A stretch of 64,000 bases of DNA from NCBI GenBank assembly GCA_022592445.1, contig JABYQR010000166.1, positions 32,759 through 96,758 on the forward strand. The letters are read 5' to 3'. Below are positions 45,548 to 58,354 of the stretch, in pieces. A program made the position numbers and the translations under genes. Source of the DNA: Cytidiella melzeri. Its lineage: Eukaryota; Basidiomycota; Agaricomycetes; Polyporales; Irpicaceae. Numbering within the stretch: the stretch's first letter is position 1; the number at the start of each line of letters is the position of its first letter. The notes under the pieces are model-generated. The model was not told the DNA's origin. It did no database searches and saw only the letters and a list, made by a program, of their open reading frames with translations.

Positions 45548-47603
45548 ATGGCTGCTACAGGAGATGAAGAGACTCCGCTGCTCCACGACAGTCAAGTGCA
45601 ACAGAAACACAACGATGTGTACAATCGCTTTACCAAGAGGCAAAAGAGGACGATAACTGCCCTCATCTGTCTTGCAGGGCTTTCTCCTCGTAAGTCATGT
45701 GTTACGACTCTTTAATCACCTCTGTCAGTGATCTTTTGCAACATCTAGTGTTTATATCGCAATCCTTCGTGCCCTCTATACCTCAGATAGCGAAGGATCT
45801 GGGAACGACGGGTGCCGTGGTCAAGTAAGTCTACAGTGCTATAGGACATTCGACACGACTTACCGTGCTATATCATGGCTCTGTCACCTTTCAGCCTTGC
45901 TGTCAGTTTATCCATCGTTTCAAACGCTGTAGGAAGCCTATTGTGGTCCTCATACTCGAGCTACTGTAAGCTGTCAGCGTTACCTGAGATCAGCAATGTG
46001 CATCTGACACACACACACTGTCAGACGGGCGCAAACCAATATACTTGCTATCCCTCTCGATCCAATGCTTGGGCTCGTTGGGAGTAGCGTCGGCAGCTAG
46101 CGTCCCCCTCCTGCTAGCATGGCGCGTCGTTCAAGCATTTGGCTCCTCGAGCGGTATATCGGTGGGTATGGGTGTGATTGGAGACATCTACAAGTCTGAA
46201 GAGCGCGGAGCAGCATCAGGAATCTTCTTCGCTGTAGGTCATATTCCCACGCATCCTGTGTCCATATCTCACCAAGTTCATCGGCAGGCTATTCTCCTAG
46301 GACCAGCTATTGCTCCTCTTATCGGAGGCATCACTGCCCATTACTACTCCTGGAGAGCCATGCAATATGGCTTAGCCCTATTCGCGCTCACGTCACTGCT
46401 GCTCACGACATTCTTGCAGCCGGAGACGAGCCAGCCTGATGCTCGTGGAGTTGACAAAGCGAGGGCGAAGGGCGAGAAGGATCGTTTCGTAATTTTAAAC
46501 CCATTCAAGAGTCTCGGCTTATTGAGAAGCCCGAATATCGCGTTACCGGTAAGTGATTCCAAGCAATTTTGTGGGTAAACCTCATGTCTTGTCATACTAG
46601 ACTCTAGAAGGCGCGTTCGCTCTGATTGCAGATATGCGTGAGTAGCTTTTCCTTCGTCATTCACGGAATAAGTCATCTTGACACCGCTGCTACATAGTCC
46701 TCATAGTTCCTATTGCTTTCACCGTAGTAAGTATCACACGTTCTCTCACCTCACAGACATGGAAACTTTCATTACAGGGACAAAAATACGAGATAACAAA
46801 CGAAGCCTTAATCGGCGCCCTGTGTATCCCTCTCGGAGTCGGGAACTGCAGTATGTTCTGTTCGCCGCGTAACACTTTTTGTCTTGGGTCTAATGCCTTG
46901 CAACACAGTTGGTGCTCCTCTTGCAGGGATGATTTCTGATCGCATACTCGTCGCGGCACGCAAGAGACGCGGAGGCGTATGGGTACCCGAAGATCGCCTT
47001 TACGCAACGTTAGTAGGCGCGGGAGTGTTTGTCCCATGTTCTGTTCTATTTGTGGGACTCATCCTGCAGTTCGTGCACGGAACTCTGGGCTTGGTCTTGA
47101 TATGTGTTTGCTTTTTCTTCAACGGGCTCGGAGTGAGTGGGCGTTGACTAAAACATTCCTTGTTGTCGTCTAAACTTGCTCGGTTCAGGTCGATTTTGTG
47201 CTCAGTCCTCTTGCGGCATACAATGTCGATATACTGCACGACAGAAGCGCGGAAGTCATGGCAGCATCGATGTGAGTTGCTTTACTCTCTGGCCACATAG
47301 TCATTCGTGTCTCACTGCACATTCTATGATAGGTCGGCCCGCAGTGCACTTATCTCCGGCGCCGTGGTACTGATTCTACCCACCATCGACAAGTTTGGCG
47401 TGCTCGCCACGAATGCGATTGCCGCGGGATTGTCGTGGATTGGTTTTGGGTGAGTACTAGAGTATTAGCCTGTGATACTGTGTCGCACAAGTGAACGAAA
47501 GCTTACGTCTCCTGGTTCCAGGTTCATTCTCGCGACGATCAAGTATGGGGACAGGATGCGGGCTTGGGTTGACCTTGGGTTTACCACGCTCGATAACAAC
47601 TAG
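45548..47603 (+). CDS. MFS drug:H+ antiporter-like transporter (DHA1 type)
   Basis: Twelve exons (45548-45689, 45749-45824, 45895-45965, 46025-46233, 46288-46548, 46601-46637, 46698-46726, 46778-46850, 46909-47132, 47189-47271, 47333-47449, 47522-47603) give 467 codons plus stop. Plasma-membrane proton-coupled exporter by family. Seen: cytosolic N-tail; FVPSIPQIAKDL in the first loop; motif A-like YGRKPIYLLSLSIQCLGSLG; WRVVQAFGSSSGISVGMGVI; GPAIAPLIGGI (motif C-like); a loop with charged DARGVDKARAKGEK; and a second-half APLAGMISDR loop. The 29 bp and 37 bp exons are notable. Substrate unknown. Confidence 0.85.
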
Positions 47604-47944
47604 AGTTAGACACAACTAGTAGAAGGATTATAGAGTTTGTGCGTCCATCGGATAGACCAAAACCTTAACGGCTTTGCAAAACACGGCTGCCGGTGTACAT
47701 CAATCAGGCAGGAATCCTGTTCAGGCAAGTGATCTCTAGACAACGCAACATTCTAACAGCGCAGTTCAGACGGCTACTCAAGTTTTATTCGAAATAATCT
47801 CATTGCGCAGTCTCGTTTATAGGGTACAAGTACATGATGATATTCTACACTTACAGAGCATCCAAGCATCGTCGTACACTGCATTGGGTAATTCGAATCA
47901 GGATACGCCAAGCCCCTATAAGCCCGAAAAACCGGTGTCGGAGC
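47604..47944. other. Convergent 3' flanks, no gene seen
   Basis: 341 bp between the MFS gene and kinase C. From about 47793 it belongs to the duplicated block shared with 54224 onward. Confidence 0.5.
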
Positions 47945-50930
47945 TTAGTAGTCAAAGCCCCATTTGGTGTAGATGTTGACACGAGGGAAATTCTGGAATC
48001 TGTACCGACTCTTGAAGACCTCGCCCTCCCATTCAGAAAACTCGCAAATTAGTTCTTCAAAGTCTTTCACGTTCAAAGAGAACTTGAAGGCATCTGGAGC
48101 CGCCTCATCCTCTTCAAAATTCTTCATGGCTGCACTCTTAGGGACGACTTCACCGATGTCCGTGAACTGCAGATCTGGGTATCTTTCGTCCCTTTCTGAA
48201 CATGACGTCATGAACCGCATCCCGCTATCGGTGTCGTCCACAATGGCATTACCAGGTTTTCCCACTGAAAGTCATGCGTACGTTGATTAGAGGGGGCAAC
48301 ATAGGAGAAGTGAGAGACGAGTCACCTTCATAGTTCTTACTCACCACAGACTTCCAATCCAGCATGCGGTGGAAGAAAGGGTGCGCCTTGAACTGCTCAG
48401 CCGACCGACGTCGTTTCGGATCCCGCGCGAGCATCTAAGACTCTGTGGTCAGAAAAGAGTTCATGTCAAGCAAGGGGATTCGAACTTACGCGCCGCAATA
48501 GATTTTGAAGCCCCTGATCCAGTATCCGCTCCACGGGAACGTCATACAGCATCATTTCATACTGGATCCCATACGGGCTCTTTCCTGAGTAGAAGGGAAC
48601 CGTCGTGTTCGTCGCCATCTCGTAGATAACCATACCCAAAGCCCAAATATCGACCTCCCAACCGTAACCGTGCTCGCCGGGCGAACTGACCATTTCGGGA
48701 GCCCAGTAGCTCGCAGTTCCCTCATTGTCATACATACGCACATCTTGGATGGTCTCGTTGTCTTCCGGATTCACTATGCGCGAACATCCTAAATCGGTGA
48801 AGACGACGTGTCCATGAACGTCGAAGAGGATGTTTTCGAGCTTGATGTCACGGTGGATAATGCCGGCGCTGTGGAGGTTGGATAAACCGTGTATCTAGCG
48901 TCCTCTGTCGGTAATGGATTGTCGAACGATCAACTAGGCAACGTACCATCTCGGCTGAATACAGCCTAACCTCCTGCCTCGTCAATGGAAGCCTATTGAT
49001 CCGTTGCAGCATGGTCTCTCGTAGGCAAGGCTTTGAAAAATAGGTCAGCTTCAATGGCGCGGACACAGGACTACTTAACTCACCATAACAAAATATATAT
49101 TATCCCCGTCAGCCCAGGCAGACAAAAGCGGGCAAACGAACGATAGGTCAGCTTCGGTGACACGCTTCATCGCCTTCAGCTCCTCGAGGAATTTTTGCCG
49201 GCCAGACGTACTCGGGTACACCATGTGCTTGTGAATAACCTTGACGGCTACATCCCAGCCATTGTATCTGGCAGACATGACCCTCCCAGACGCTCCTACA
49301 CCCAGCGTGCCAAGGACTTTGTAGGTCTCCGTGCCGTTGTGGAGCAGGAGATAGGAGTCTTTTTCCCAAGTCAATTCCTCTCTTGCCTTGCGCACAGCAG
49401 CGCGTTTCGCAGCAAAGCGCGCTGTCATCGAGGCCACATCGGAGGCCCAGCGGGACGACGCCGATGAGTCGGTCGCAGGGGTGGAGCAGACGGAAGAGAG
49501 ATAGCTCGACGATTCGGTACCAGGAGTTGAGTGTGGGGTAGGTAAAGGAGTGATTACCCGGAAACGGTCAGGCATCGGGAACGGGCGACCTAATGATACG
49601 GGCTTCGTCTCAGAAATCATCTTTGCAAGCAAAAATTCAACGTCTGGCGGGTAAGGTGGTCCGGCATTGAGAGCACTTTGGAATTCATCGACATCTGTGC
49701 CAGAAGAGGTAACGGCAGAGGGCTCATCACAGGTATCGGTAGGGAAAGAAACGCCGGTGGCGGACATGGTGGTTTCGTGAAGACCAGGGAAGAGCGCGAT
49801 GAGGCGTAAGGTGAGCTGCCGTGTCAGTATTTATAGGAAACGGCTGAGATTGTGATGATGAGCTTTGGTCATGGGCGTCTGGTAATTTGTCAATAGTGAC
49901 CTAAAAGAGAGGGATGGCCGGTCATGCTGGAGTCGGGAAGGGCCCAATTTCTCAGCGGTGGGCCACATAGCTCGCCACACAGCCCAAGCACCGGCCGTAG
50001 TGATGTACCTCGCAGTCGGTACACAATGGGCATCAAAGGCATACGGCAGGATAAGGAGGACAACCGACTTTGCGCTGTATGTTTGCTGAGCTTATGAAAT
50101 GCACAACGGGCACGAAAGGCGACATCCTCTTGAACCCGTTCCTCGCTGTGCTAGCGGCTAGAACACCGTGACCTCAGGATTTAGTGTTCCATGGATGAGA
50201 TGAGCTATTATATGGACTTACGTGACTCGATTTAGACTGTGGACTTCGGTTGCATTGCGGCTCCTTCGTGACCTGAGAAAACATGGCTGCAATAGCCGTG
50301 AATCTAGCCGGGATTTGTTCATGCGCTATATGACATACGAGCACAGCCAAGATAGTTGACGTAGTAAAACCACAGCAAAGACTGGTACCTACCTACTGAC
50401 TTGAGACAGCGGTCGTCGCTAGTTGCAGCCCCGCAGGGCTGTTGCGTTAACCGCTAGAAATACCTTCACCTATAGCTGGTGACCAGTACAGCACCATAGC
50501 CTGAGAAAGGTCTCTTGGCACGAAGCCTGTTCGGCTTTGCTGCACCGCGGTGAAGGCCTTGCGTCCCTAGACTTTGAATGTCCCGTACTCGAGCATAGCC
50601 TTGGTCCAGACATGCGACGAGGAAGCGAACGTGGATAAAGCTTTAACGCGACGCGCAGAAGCCTACAGCCCTGGCAGGTACGGCGACTTGCACCACCTGT
50701 ACATGCACTATGTACCTACTCACCGAGGCCAGCCACAAGCATTGCAGGCCGCGTACTTGTACTCCGAGTCGCAGTTTGGAGATTGTCCATGCGGCGTGCA
50801 ATGCTCGAGGCCGTATTCAAGAGATACTTTTGCAACTGCACTTGCAAGCAGCCTCTGCTTATTCTAGAATTGTGACCGCCATTTGTACAGAAGTAAATTC
50901 CAGTCGGGCACGTACTGGGATTTGCCGCTT
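47793..50930. repeat. Segmental duplication, copy 1
   Basis: Alignable with 54224-57530: the same 3' flank (ATAATCTCATTGCGCAGTCT), kinase gene, 5' leader (GCTCTTCCCTGGTCTTCACG) and about 1.1 kb upstream, with scattered substitutions and indels. Right border is approximate. Confidence 0.75.
47945..49767 (-). CDS. Ser/Thr protein kinase C (local kinase family)
   Basis: Exons 49767-49084, 49030-48947, 48894-48490, 48434-48326 and 48264-47945 give 533 codons plus stop. Pro/Ser-rich N-terminus, then the kinase domain: [13 protein letters not shown], Lys in [30 protein letters not shown] (DLG instead of DFG), and YWAPEMV. The catalytic Asp is present. The acidic C-tail (FEEDEAAPDAFKF, EWEGEVFKSRY) is shared with kinase D. 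Paralogue of kinase D within a duplicated block. Confidence 0.87.
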
Positions 50931-51490
50931 ACGCGGAGGAAACTTCGGGCGGAGCCCAAATCGGAAAACCGATCTTTGCTCGTTCATGGTTTTACTCTAC
51001 CAGCACAGTCCTCTTCACCGTAAAATCTTACACTTCCAGCTTTGAGTACTGTAAGCATCTGCCAATCGGAGCTGACAAGACGCAAACTGGCGTTATTCGC
51101 TCAGCCTCAGGTGATTGGTTCACGCAAGACAGAGGAGCCCTTGGTCGACGCTGCAACGTCTGTGAGTAGCTTATATACGCACGGTACACTCTAGTAGACA
51201 TGTATTCAGATCATGTCTCAAATATTCAAGTTATAATCTTCAGCTCAGCTTCAGTGCACAGACAACTGATCCAAGCATGCACTATTGTGATCTGGACTGA
51301 GGGGCGACATAACTGACATTACGTTGTTTGTATTCCGTCTCCCGCCACTTCCGCAGCGGCTACGATCATTCCGGGTTCGTTCATATCACTGCTGCAAATA
51401 ATATTACCACCGGTATTCCCTATTCTGCGCTCTCACTCCTGCACCATAACAGTCTTCTTCTAGAGCATCTCCTTCCCCGTACGCTTCACG
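49768..51490. promoter_or_regulatory. Duplicated upstream region of kinase C and F-box gene promoter
   Basis: 1.7 kb without a convincing gene. 49768-50930 is the upstream part of the duplicated block, conserved in patches with 56506-57530 (ATGGCCGGTCA, TCAGCGGTGGGCCACA, GGACAACCGACTTTGC, CTGTATGTTTGCTGAGC). The remainder is presumably the promoter of the divergent F-box gene. Confidence 0.5.
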
Positions 51491-53806
51491 ATGCTCAACC
51501 TGAAGGAAGGCATTGAAGACCCGCTACTACTCATCCTACACTATCTGTCGTTGGAAGATATATTGTCATTCAGTCAGGTTGGTTATAGGTATGCTTGTGA
51601 TGATCTGCTCTGACAATTCGTATATAGACATGCAAATATGTGGCACGCATTAGCACAGCCAAGCAACTCTGGCTGCACGTGTGGCGTCGAGATGCACCGT
51701 CGCATTTGCAGTTGTCAACACAGATGCTGCCCCTTGAGCAATCGAGCGGCACTCAAACTAAACTGGCCGTGCTTCATACGCTTCGTCTTCACCACTCCAT
51801 GACAGCCGCTGTCGATAAAAGATCAATACGAAGGGTATTCTTTCACCAATCGCTTTCCGTCACTTGGACGAAAATCATTGGAAGCGTTTGGCTTCTAGTC
51901 GCTGCTTCGGACGCAACAGTCTCTGTTCTCTCGCTGTTCTCGGTCACATCGCTGTTGGGTTCCAGTGCGCAGGATCTCGTCGCTCAAGCATTTTTAGAAG
52001 GCTCTGTGCGCAATGGTCTGGTACAGCTGACGGCCAAGCAGGGTGTAATCCTCGCTTTGAACTTCGGCTACCTTCGTATGTGAAGTTCTTGTTATCTCAA
52101 GTACGCACTCTTACAAATAGTCTATCACATACACTCTTACCTAGGCCAACGCTCGAAGTGCTGTCCATCGAGCTTCACCGAGATATACCAACTTTTGTGA
52201 GACTAGCGCGACATCCCAACATATCACACATCAGAGCACTTGACGGGCCATTACTTGGATTTGCGCTGCATGGAGACCTTAGCGTTCCTTCCGTATTGAA
52301 TTGGGAGACCGGATCGGTTTCACACCTTCGTGATCTGCCAGACACAGACGTGAGTTCCTTTCAATATCTAACTACACCGTGAAATGACCTGGCCTTAGGG
52401 AAGTGCACTTGCGATGGCCTTTTACGACACCCGAGTAGCGGTCCTCACCCCCCGCAAACTATATATCACTCAACTTCCATCAGCCGCCAACCAATCAACG
52501 CAATCCTCCAAAACCACCATCCTGCTACGAGTCAATGTTTTTGTCGGCTATGCTAAAATGGCTTTCGCGCTTGAAGATAGTCCAGGGCCCACGGCAATGC
52601 GTGAAGTCACACTTCAAATTTGCATATCCAGTCACTCCAAAATCGCTGGCTATTCGATTCCAGTTTCCAACATTCTTTTGAATGGCGACAATCTCACACA
52701 CTATCAAATTTGGATGGATGGTTTCCCAAGATCTGGTGGGTCTCTGTGCACCTTCGTCTCGGAACCACTCTTTGGCAGCACCCCTGCTACTGTCTCTTGT
52801 TTGGAGGGCATATGGATGGGGCGTGGCATGGGGCCCATGCAATTCAATGTCTATGCCAACACTGGCAGAACTCCAACAGCAACCGGGTCCAATTCGCGCC
52901 TAGATATTAGCCGTCCTTACTTTTCCCTGTCTGAACTCGAGATGCCAGCATTGTACGCCGAGAGCGTACGAGACTACGACGACGGATTGGGGTTACTCGT
53001 GGTTGGCAACGTGATGGGAGAACTTGCGCTCTACAGTCTCAGCGGCGGCGACCTCAGCAACATACAAGGCTGTCTTCAGCCAGTCAAATTCATTCCACAC
53101 CGCGGCAACGAACTGCTTCCAACGGTAAGCGTTAGCGTCTTTTTTGTCTACAACTTTCTGATCTTTTTCCCCCTAATTTGCTTTTCATCAGAGTCCGGTA
53201 CCTGCATGTCCACTTCGTATCAACAGTTTGGACGGTGGAATTGTCTCCGAGGCAGAAAAGCAGGCAAACCTCCAGTTTTGGCAGGATCATTTTCCTCACA
53301 ACGTACCTGAAGGGTGGAGCGCGACGAACTGGTTTGACCGCAAAAGCCAGTACAAATCTGTTGGAGAAACATTCATCGAGGAGATAGGAGAAATGTCCTG
53401 GCTTCTAGACCATGCATTCCATTTCCTAGGTCGGCCCATTCCCCTCATGTACGAAGACAACGAAAACGTGCTCGTTCTGTTCAAGATCCACGACCGTTTC
53501 TTCATATCTGACCCGTATTACGAATACGGCAGCGTAGTAGCTGTGATACGCCCAGAAGTTGCTCTAGACACTATCGTAGCGCGGTTGGCTCAAAACATCG
53601 AAGAACTGCAGGATCTGGACGATCTTATAGTCAATTACGCGATAATGGAGAGCAGTGTGGACTACTCATCAAGCCTGTTCTGGACTTTATACAGCTGGGA
53701 GCGACATACACATGACAAAGATCGGTGGATGGACTTTAAGGAGAGAGGAGGCAGAATAGAGCTGGAATGGCCCAATATAGGCGTAACCGAGAAGAACCGC
53801 AAGTAG
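51491..53806 (+). CDS. F-box protein with large C-terminal region
   Basis: Exons 51491-51577, 51628-52079, 52145-52349, 52399-53124 and 53192-53806 give 694 codons plus stop. An N-terminal F-box (PLLLILHYLSLEDILSFSQ, then TCKYVARI and LWLHVWR) predicts binding to Skp1 in an SCF ubiquitin ligase. The long C-terminal part has beta-rich, propeller-like blocks (ALAMAFYDTRVAVLTPRKLY; GLLVVGNVMGELALYSLSGG) and then a region with WFDRKSQYKS and FFISDPYYEYG; no named repeat recognised. It lies between the two copies of the kinase duplication. Confidence 0.8.
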
Positions 53807-54347
53807 GTACATGACCACATCAGCGGCACATACGCTCGCCTTCATCATATCCCATGCGCATTTATTATATACAATTCCTTATAGATTCCTGCCAGACCCC
53901 GCGTTACATTATGATCTCTCACTAAGCTTGCCCGCCGTGCCTGCACTCCGCCCCCGCCGCTCCCCGCCCCCGCCTCGATAACAAGTCCTGAAATGGTAAG
54001 TCCGGTGCCCCGAGAGTTCTCTCGCAGGCAAGGAAGCAGGAAAAACATGTACGCATTCGAAATAATACCATGCAATAGGGTTGAGGGGAATGAAGAAACG
54101 GATTTGGAGGTGGAGTGACGTTTTTCGAGACTTTCTTCGAGCTAGAATGATACCGACAACGGCGGCGTAAGTGTGAGATACTTAGAGACGGTCATGAAAA
54201 GGGCGTCGTATACATAGGACGTAGATAATCTCATTGCGCAGTCTTGCTCATACGTTACAAATACATAGTTATATTCTACACTTACAGGACGATCAAGCAT
54301 CAGCGTGCACTCCATTGGGTAACTCGAATCTGGGATACACCAAGCTC
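53807..54347. other. Convergent 3' flanks, no gene seen
   Basis: 541 bp between the F-box gene and kinase D. From about 54224 part of duplication copy 2. Contains a C-rich tract (CCCGCCCCCGCC-like) near 53950. Confidence 0.5.
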
Positions 54348-57300
54348 CTACAAGTCTGCAGAGTCAGTGCCAGAGTTAGACGCAGGCGGTGTGGGTGGCT
54401 CGATCGCGTCATCGAGGTCATCCTCGACTTTGTACCGACTCTCGAACTCTTCGCCCGACCATTCAGAAAACTCCTCCATGAGTATGTCGCGGTATTCCCG
54501 GTCCATGGAGAACGTGAAAGCCTCTGGCGCCGCCTCGTCCTCTTGGAAGCTCTTCTTGGCGTGTTTGTTGGGGGCGATGTCGCCGGCAGGCGTGACCTGC
54601 AAATCGGGATACCTTTCGTCCTTTCCTGAATAGAACGTATCGAAGCGCAGGCCGTTAGGCGTGTTGTCCACCATGGCATTACCAGGTTCTTCTTCCACTG
54701 AAAGCAACGCATACGGTGTTCAGAGCGGGCAACATGGGGAAAATGAGAGACGAGTTACTATGATAGTCCTTGGTCACAACAGTCTTCCAGTCCAGCTTCC
54801 CGTGGAAGTAAGGGTGCGCCTTCAAATGCTCAGCCGACCAACGTTGTTCCGGATCCCGCACCAGCATCTAGTACTTGTGTTCAGAAAATAGTTCATATCA
54901 AGCCAAGAAATTCAAACTTACGTGCTCCAACAAACCTCGAAGCCCGCTGTCCTGTATCCGCCGCACGGGAACGTCATACAGCATCATTTTACGCTTGATA
55001 TCGCGGAGGGTCTCTCCTGAGTAGAAGGAGACCGTCGAGTTCGTCGCCATCTCATAGATGACGATGCCCAAAGCCCAAATATCGACCTCCCAACCGTAAC
55101 CGTGCTCGTCGGTCCCACAGACCATCTCTGGAGCCCAGTATCCCGCGGTTCCCGCCATGCCGTGCATACGCACATCTTTGATAGTTTCGGTGTCTTCGGG
55201 AGTAACCGTGCGCGCAAGTCCAAAATCGGTGAAGGCGATGTGTCCGTGAACGTCGAAGGAGATGTTTTCGAGCTTGATGTCACGGTGGATAATGCCCGCG
55301 CTATGGAGGTTCGATAAACCGTGTAACTAACGTTCTCTGTTGGTCAATCATCCTCGAGAAACTAAGTAGACGACGTACCATCTCGGCTGAATACAGCCTG
55401 ACCTCGCTCCTCGTCAATGGAAGCCTTTTGATCCGTTGAAACATATTCTCTCGCAAGCATGGCTTCGAAGAATAGGTCAGCTTCGATGGCGCGGACACAA
55501 GACTACTACACTCACCATCTCAAAGTAGATATTATGCTCGTCAGCCCAGGCAGACAGAAGCGGGCACACAAACGATAGGTCAGCTTCGGTGATACGCTTC
55601 AACGCCTTCAGCTCATCCAAGATCTGGCTTCGAGCAGACGGACGTCTGTAGATCATGTGCTTGTGCATGACCTTGAGGGCTACATCCCAGCAATTGTGTC
55701 TCGCATGCATGACCTTCCCAGACGCTCCTACGCCCAGCGTTCCAAAGACAGTGTAGGTCTCCATGCCGTGACGGAGCTCAATAAAACTGCGCGCCCTGTT
55801 GTATATCTCGCCTGCCTTGCAAACAGAAGCCAACTTCACAGCCCATCGTCGTTGCGTCTCATATCTCTCGGATGCCGAGCGGGACGTCGCCGATGAGCCT
55901 GTCGCAGGGGTGGAGCAGGCGGAAGAGAGATAAGTTGACGGTTCGGTACCAGGAGTTGAGGGTGGGGTAGGTAGAGGAGTGATTGCCCGGAGGCCGTGAG
56001 GATCACCAAACCCGTCGACGCTCGGGCTGGAGGGGGTGAGTACTATGGGCTGCGTCTCAGAAAACATGTCTTCGAGCCAAGAGCGAAGGCTTGGCTTGTG
56101 AGATGATCCGGCATTTGGAACACTTTGGAGTTGATCGACATCTGAGCCAGACGAGGCGACGGCAGAGGGCTGATCACAGGTGGCGGCAGGGAAGGAAACA
56201 CCGGTGGGAGTGATAGCGGATTCGACAGGACGGGGGACGGTGTTGCTGGACTGGGTAATCTCAAGAGATGGTGGAAAAGGCGAAGCCACCTTGTTTTCCT
56301 CGTTATGACTGCCTTTCGCGTCTTCTGCGGCCGAGAAACGTTTCTCGGACGACGCTACAGACTCTGACTTGTCACTCGACCCGTCATCACCACCAGGAGG
56401 AAATGGGACGCTGGAAGGAGGGGAAGGAGGGGGAGGAGGAAGACCGTACGGGGGCAATCTAACAAGACGAGTCGGACGCATGCTTGGGAGGTTTACGGTC
56501 GACATGATGGTTTCGTGAAGACCAGGGAAGAGCGCAAAGATGCCAAAGGTGAGCTGGCATTTCAATATTTGAAGGAAACGGCTAAAGCAGTGCTGATAAG
56601 CCGTGGTCATGGGCGCCACTGGTAATTTGTCAACCGTGACCATAGAGAGAGTAATGGCCGGTCAGGCAGGAGCCGGGAATGGCTCAATTTATCAGCGGTG
56701 GGCCACAAAGCCCTTTATCTTCACAGGCCACACGGGTCAAGCATCGGCCGCCGTGATGTCCCAAGCAGTCGATGATCAAAGGCCCAACGGCAGGATAAAG
56801 AGGACAACCGACTTTGCCCTGTATGTTTGCTGAGCCAATGGGAATTTGTGCACAATGAGCACGAAAGGCGACGTTCTGTAATAACCGCGTCCCTCGCCGT
56901 GCTAGTGGCTAGGCTACCGTAACCACAAGTATCAACGTTCCACGGGGGAGATGAGCTTTTATATGAGCTTACCCATCCCGATTCATACTTTGTGCTTTTG
57001 TTGCGCTGCGACCACTTCGTGAATTGAAGGCATACAGTGGCAGCAAATCACCGGAACTCGTTCATCGTACGAGCTGACACACGAGCACAAATCGCAGTAA
57101 GTAAGTATCGGTCCTGAAACTGCAGCAAACAAAAACTGCCTACTCACCGACTTGACTTAGCTCGCTGCTCGCTACAGCTAAAATCTGCAGGACAGGCACG
57201 AGCGCGCCACCAGACTCACAGCCAGGATACCTTCACCTCGGACCACAAGGGGAAGCGGCCGTGGACAGAAAGCTTCAGCGCGACGTGCAGAAGCCTACAA

Positions 57301-57530
57301 CCCTGACACCAGTGGTGCGGCGTACATGCCTTACGCATCGTGGCCAGCCACGAGCATTACACACGTACAAAACTCTGAGCCGGAGGACGTGCAGCCTTCG
57401 GAGGTTGTCCACGCTGGCCAAGCAATACTTCGTGCAATGCTCGAGGCGGCACTCCGAGTTCGAGAGGGATACTTTCTGCTGAAGCAGCCTCCGCTCGTTC
57501 TGTGACCGCTAGTCGGGCCCCGAATTTGCC
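54224..57530. repeat. Segmental duplication, copy 2
   Basis: Same orientation and content as 47793-50930, so a direct repeat about 6.4 kb away with the F-box gene in between. Confidence 0.75.
54348..56505 (-). CDS. Ser/Thr protein kinase D (local kinase family)
   Basis: Exons 56505-55516, 55462-55379, 55326-54922, 54867-54759 and 54697-54348 give 645 codons plus stop. Longer Pro/Ser-rich N-terminus than kinase C. Kinase motifs: [15 protein letters not shown], Lys in [31 protein letters not shown], and YWAPEMV; catalytic residues complete. Internal exon sizes 84, 405 and 109 bp equal those of kinase C exactly. ATG 56505 was chosen because the bases before it match the leader of kinase C; an upstream in-frame ATG at 56643 exists. 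Confidence 0.87.
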
Positions 57531-58354
57531 AAACCTGGTAAGCGCCCTCACGAAACATACATATATCCATGTGCACTCAGCAGCGTCGAGCGAGTGCAAA
57601 GTTCAAGTCAAAAATTCAGAGCAGAACACGAGCATGCATTGGAGGAAAAGAAAAAAACAATGAGAAGACCGGTTTTCAAAGTACGATACTGTGTGTGTCC
57701 GAGAAATCCAGCGAAAGAATGATCTTGAACTTCAAGTTACAACTCTGACGAAGCCGAGAACATCATTCGGGGGATAGTAACACTATGTCAACAGTTTTGG
57801 TTAGAGTGAATGAACAACGGGCTTGATTGTGATATCTTTCGAACACTGTTTTTGTGAGCTAGAAAATAATATCGAACAAACGGTTGGTTGGTCGGGCCTA
57901 GGTGTGAGAGATGAAAAGCGACGACGACGGTTCATGAGAAAAACAAGGGGGTGCTTCGTATAAGACAAGACATAGCGGATCTCTCAAAAATTCCATGGGA
58001 AGAAGACAGAGAGACACAAAAACAAACAAAACAATCGCAAGCAGGGAATTTTCGTGACAAAGAGGGAGATAACGTGCAAAGGATGGCATGATATTTCTCT
58101 GGTACTTGTGATGAAGCAAGGGTATTGAGTTTGGATGCCGACTACGAGATGACATGGTAATGCTACAATGATTGCAGGGGAAAAAATGGGAAGCGACTCG
58201 GGGAGGGGGGGGGTTAGTTGTACAATGCTTGATCGAGCCTACAAGCAACGCAATAAGTAACTGCGAACCATCAATCGAACACACAGAACTCTGGAATGCC
58301 CGAAAGGAAACTCACGGAATTCCTCATTGCTGTGATATCCCACGCTGAAAAGGA
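56506..58354. other. Kinase D upstream region, no gene seen
   Basis: 1.85 kb. 56506-57530 is the duplicated upstream block; 57530-58354 has no convincing gene on either strand and presumably holds the 3' untranslated region of the gene at 58355-60376. Confidence 0.5.

Noticed and set aside
30675..47603. Secondary-metabolite gene cluster (dehydrogenase, transporter, kinases)
   Set aside because: No backbone synthase or tailoring enzymes; the genes belong to unrelated conserved families.
50391..50560. Possible tRNA gene
   Set aside because: A short GC-rich stem (CAGCCCCGCAGGGCTG) is present but no full cloverleaf or A/B boxes could be made out.
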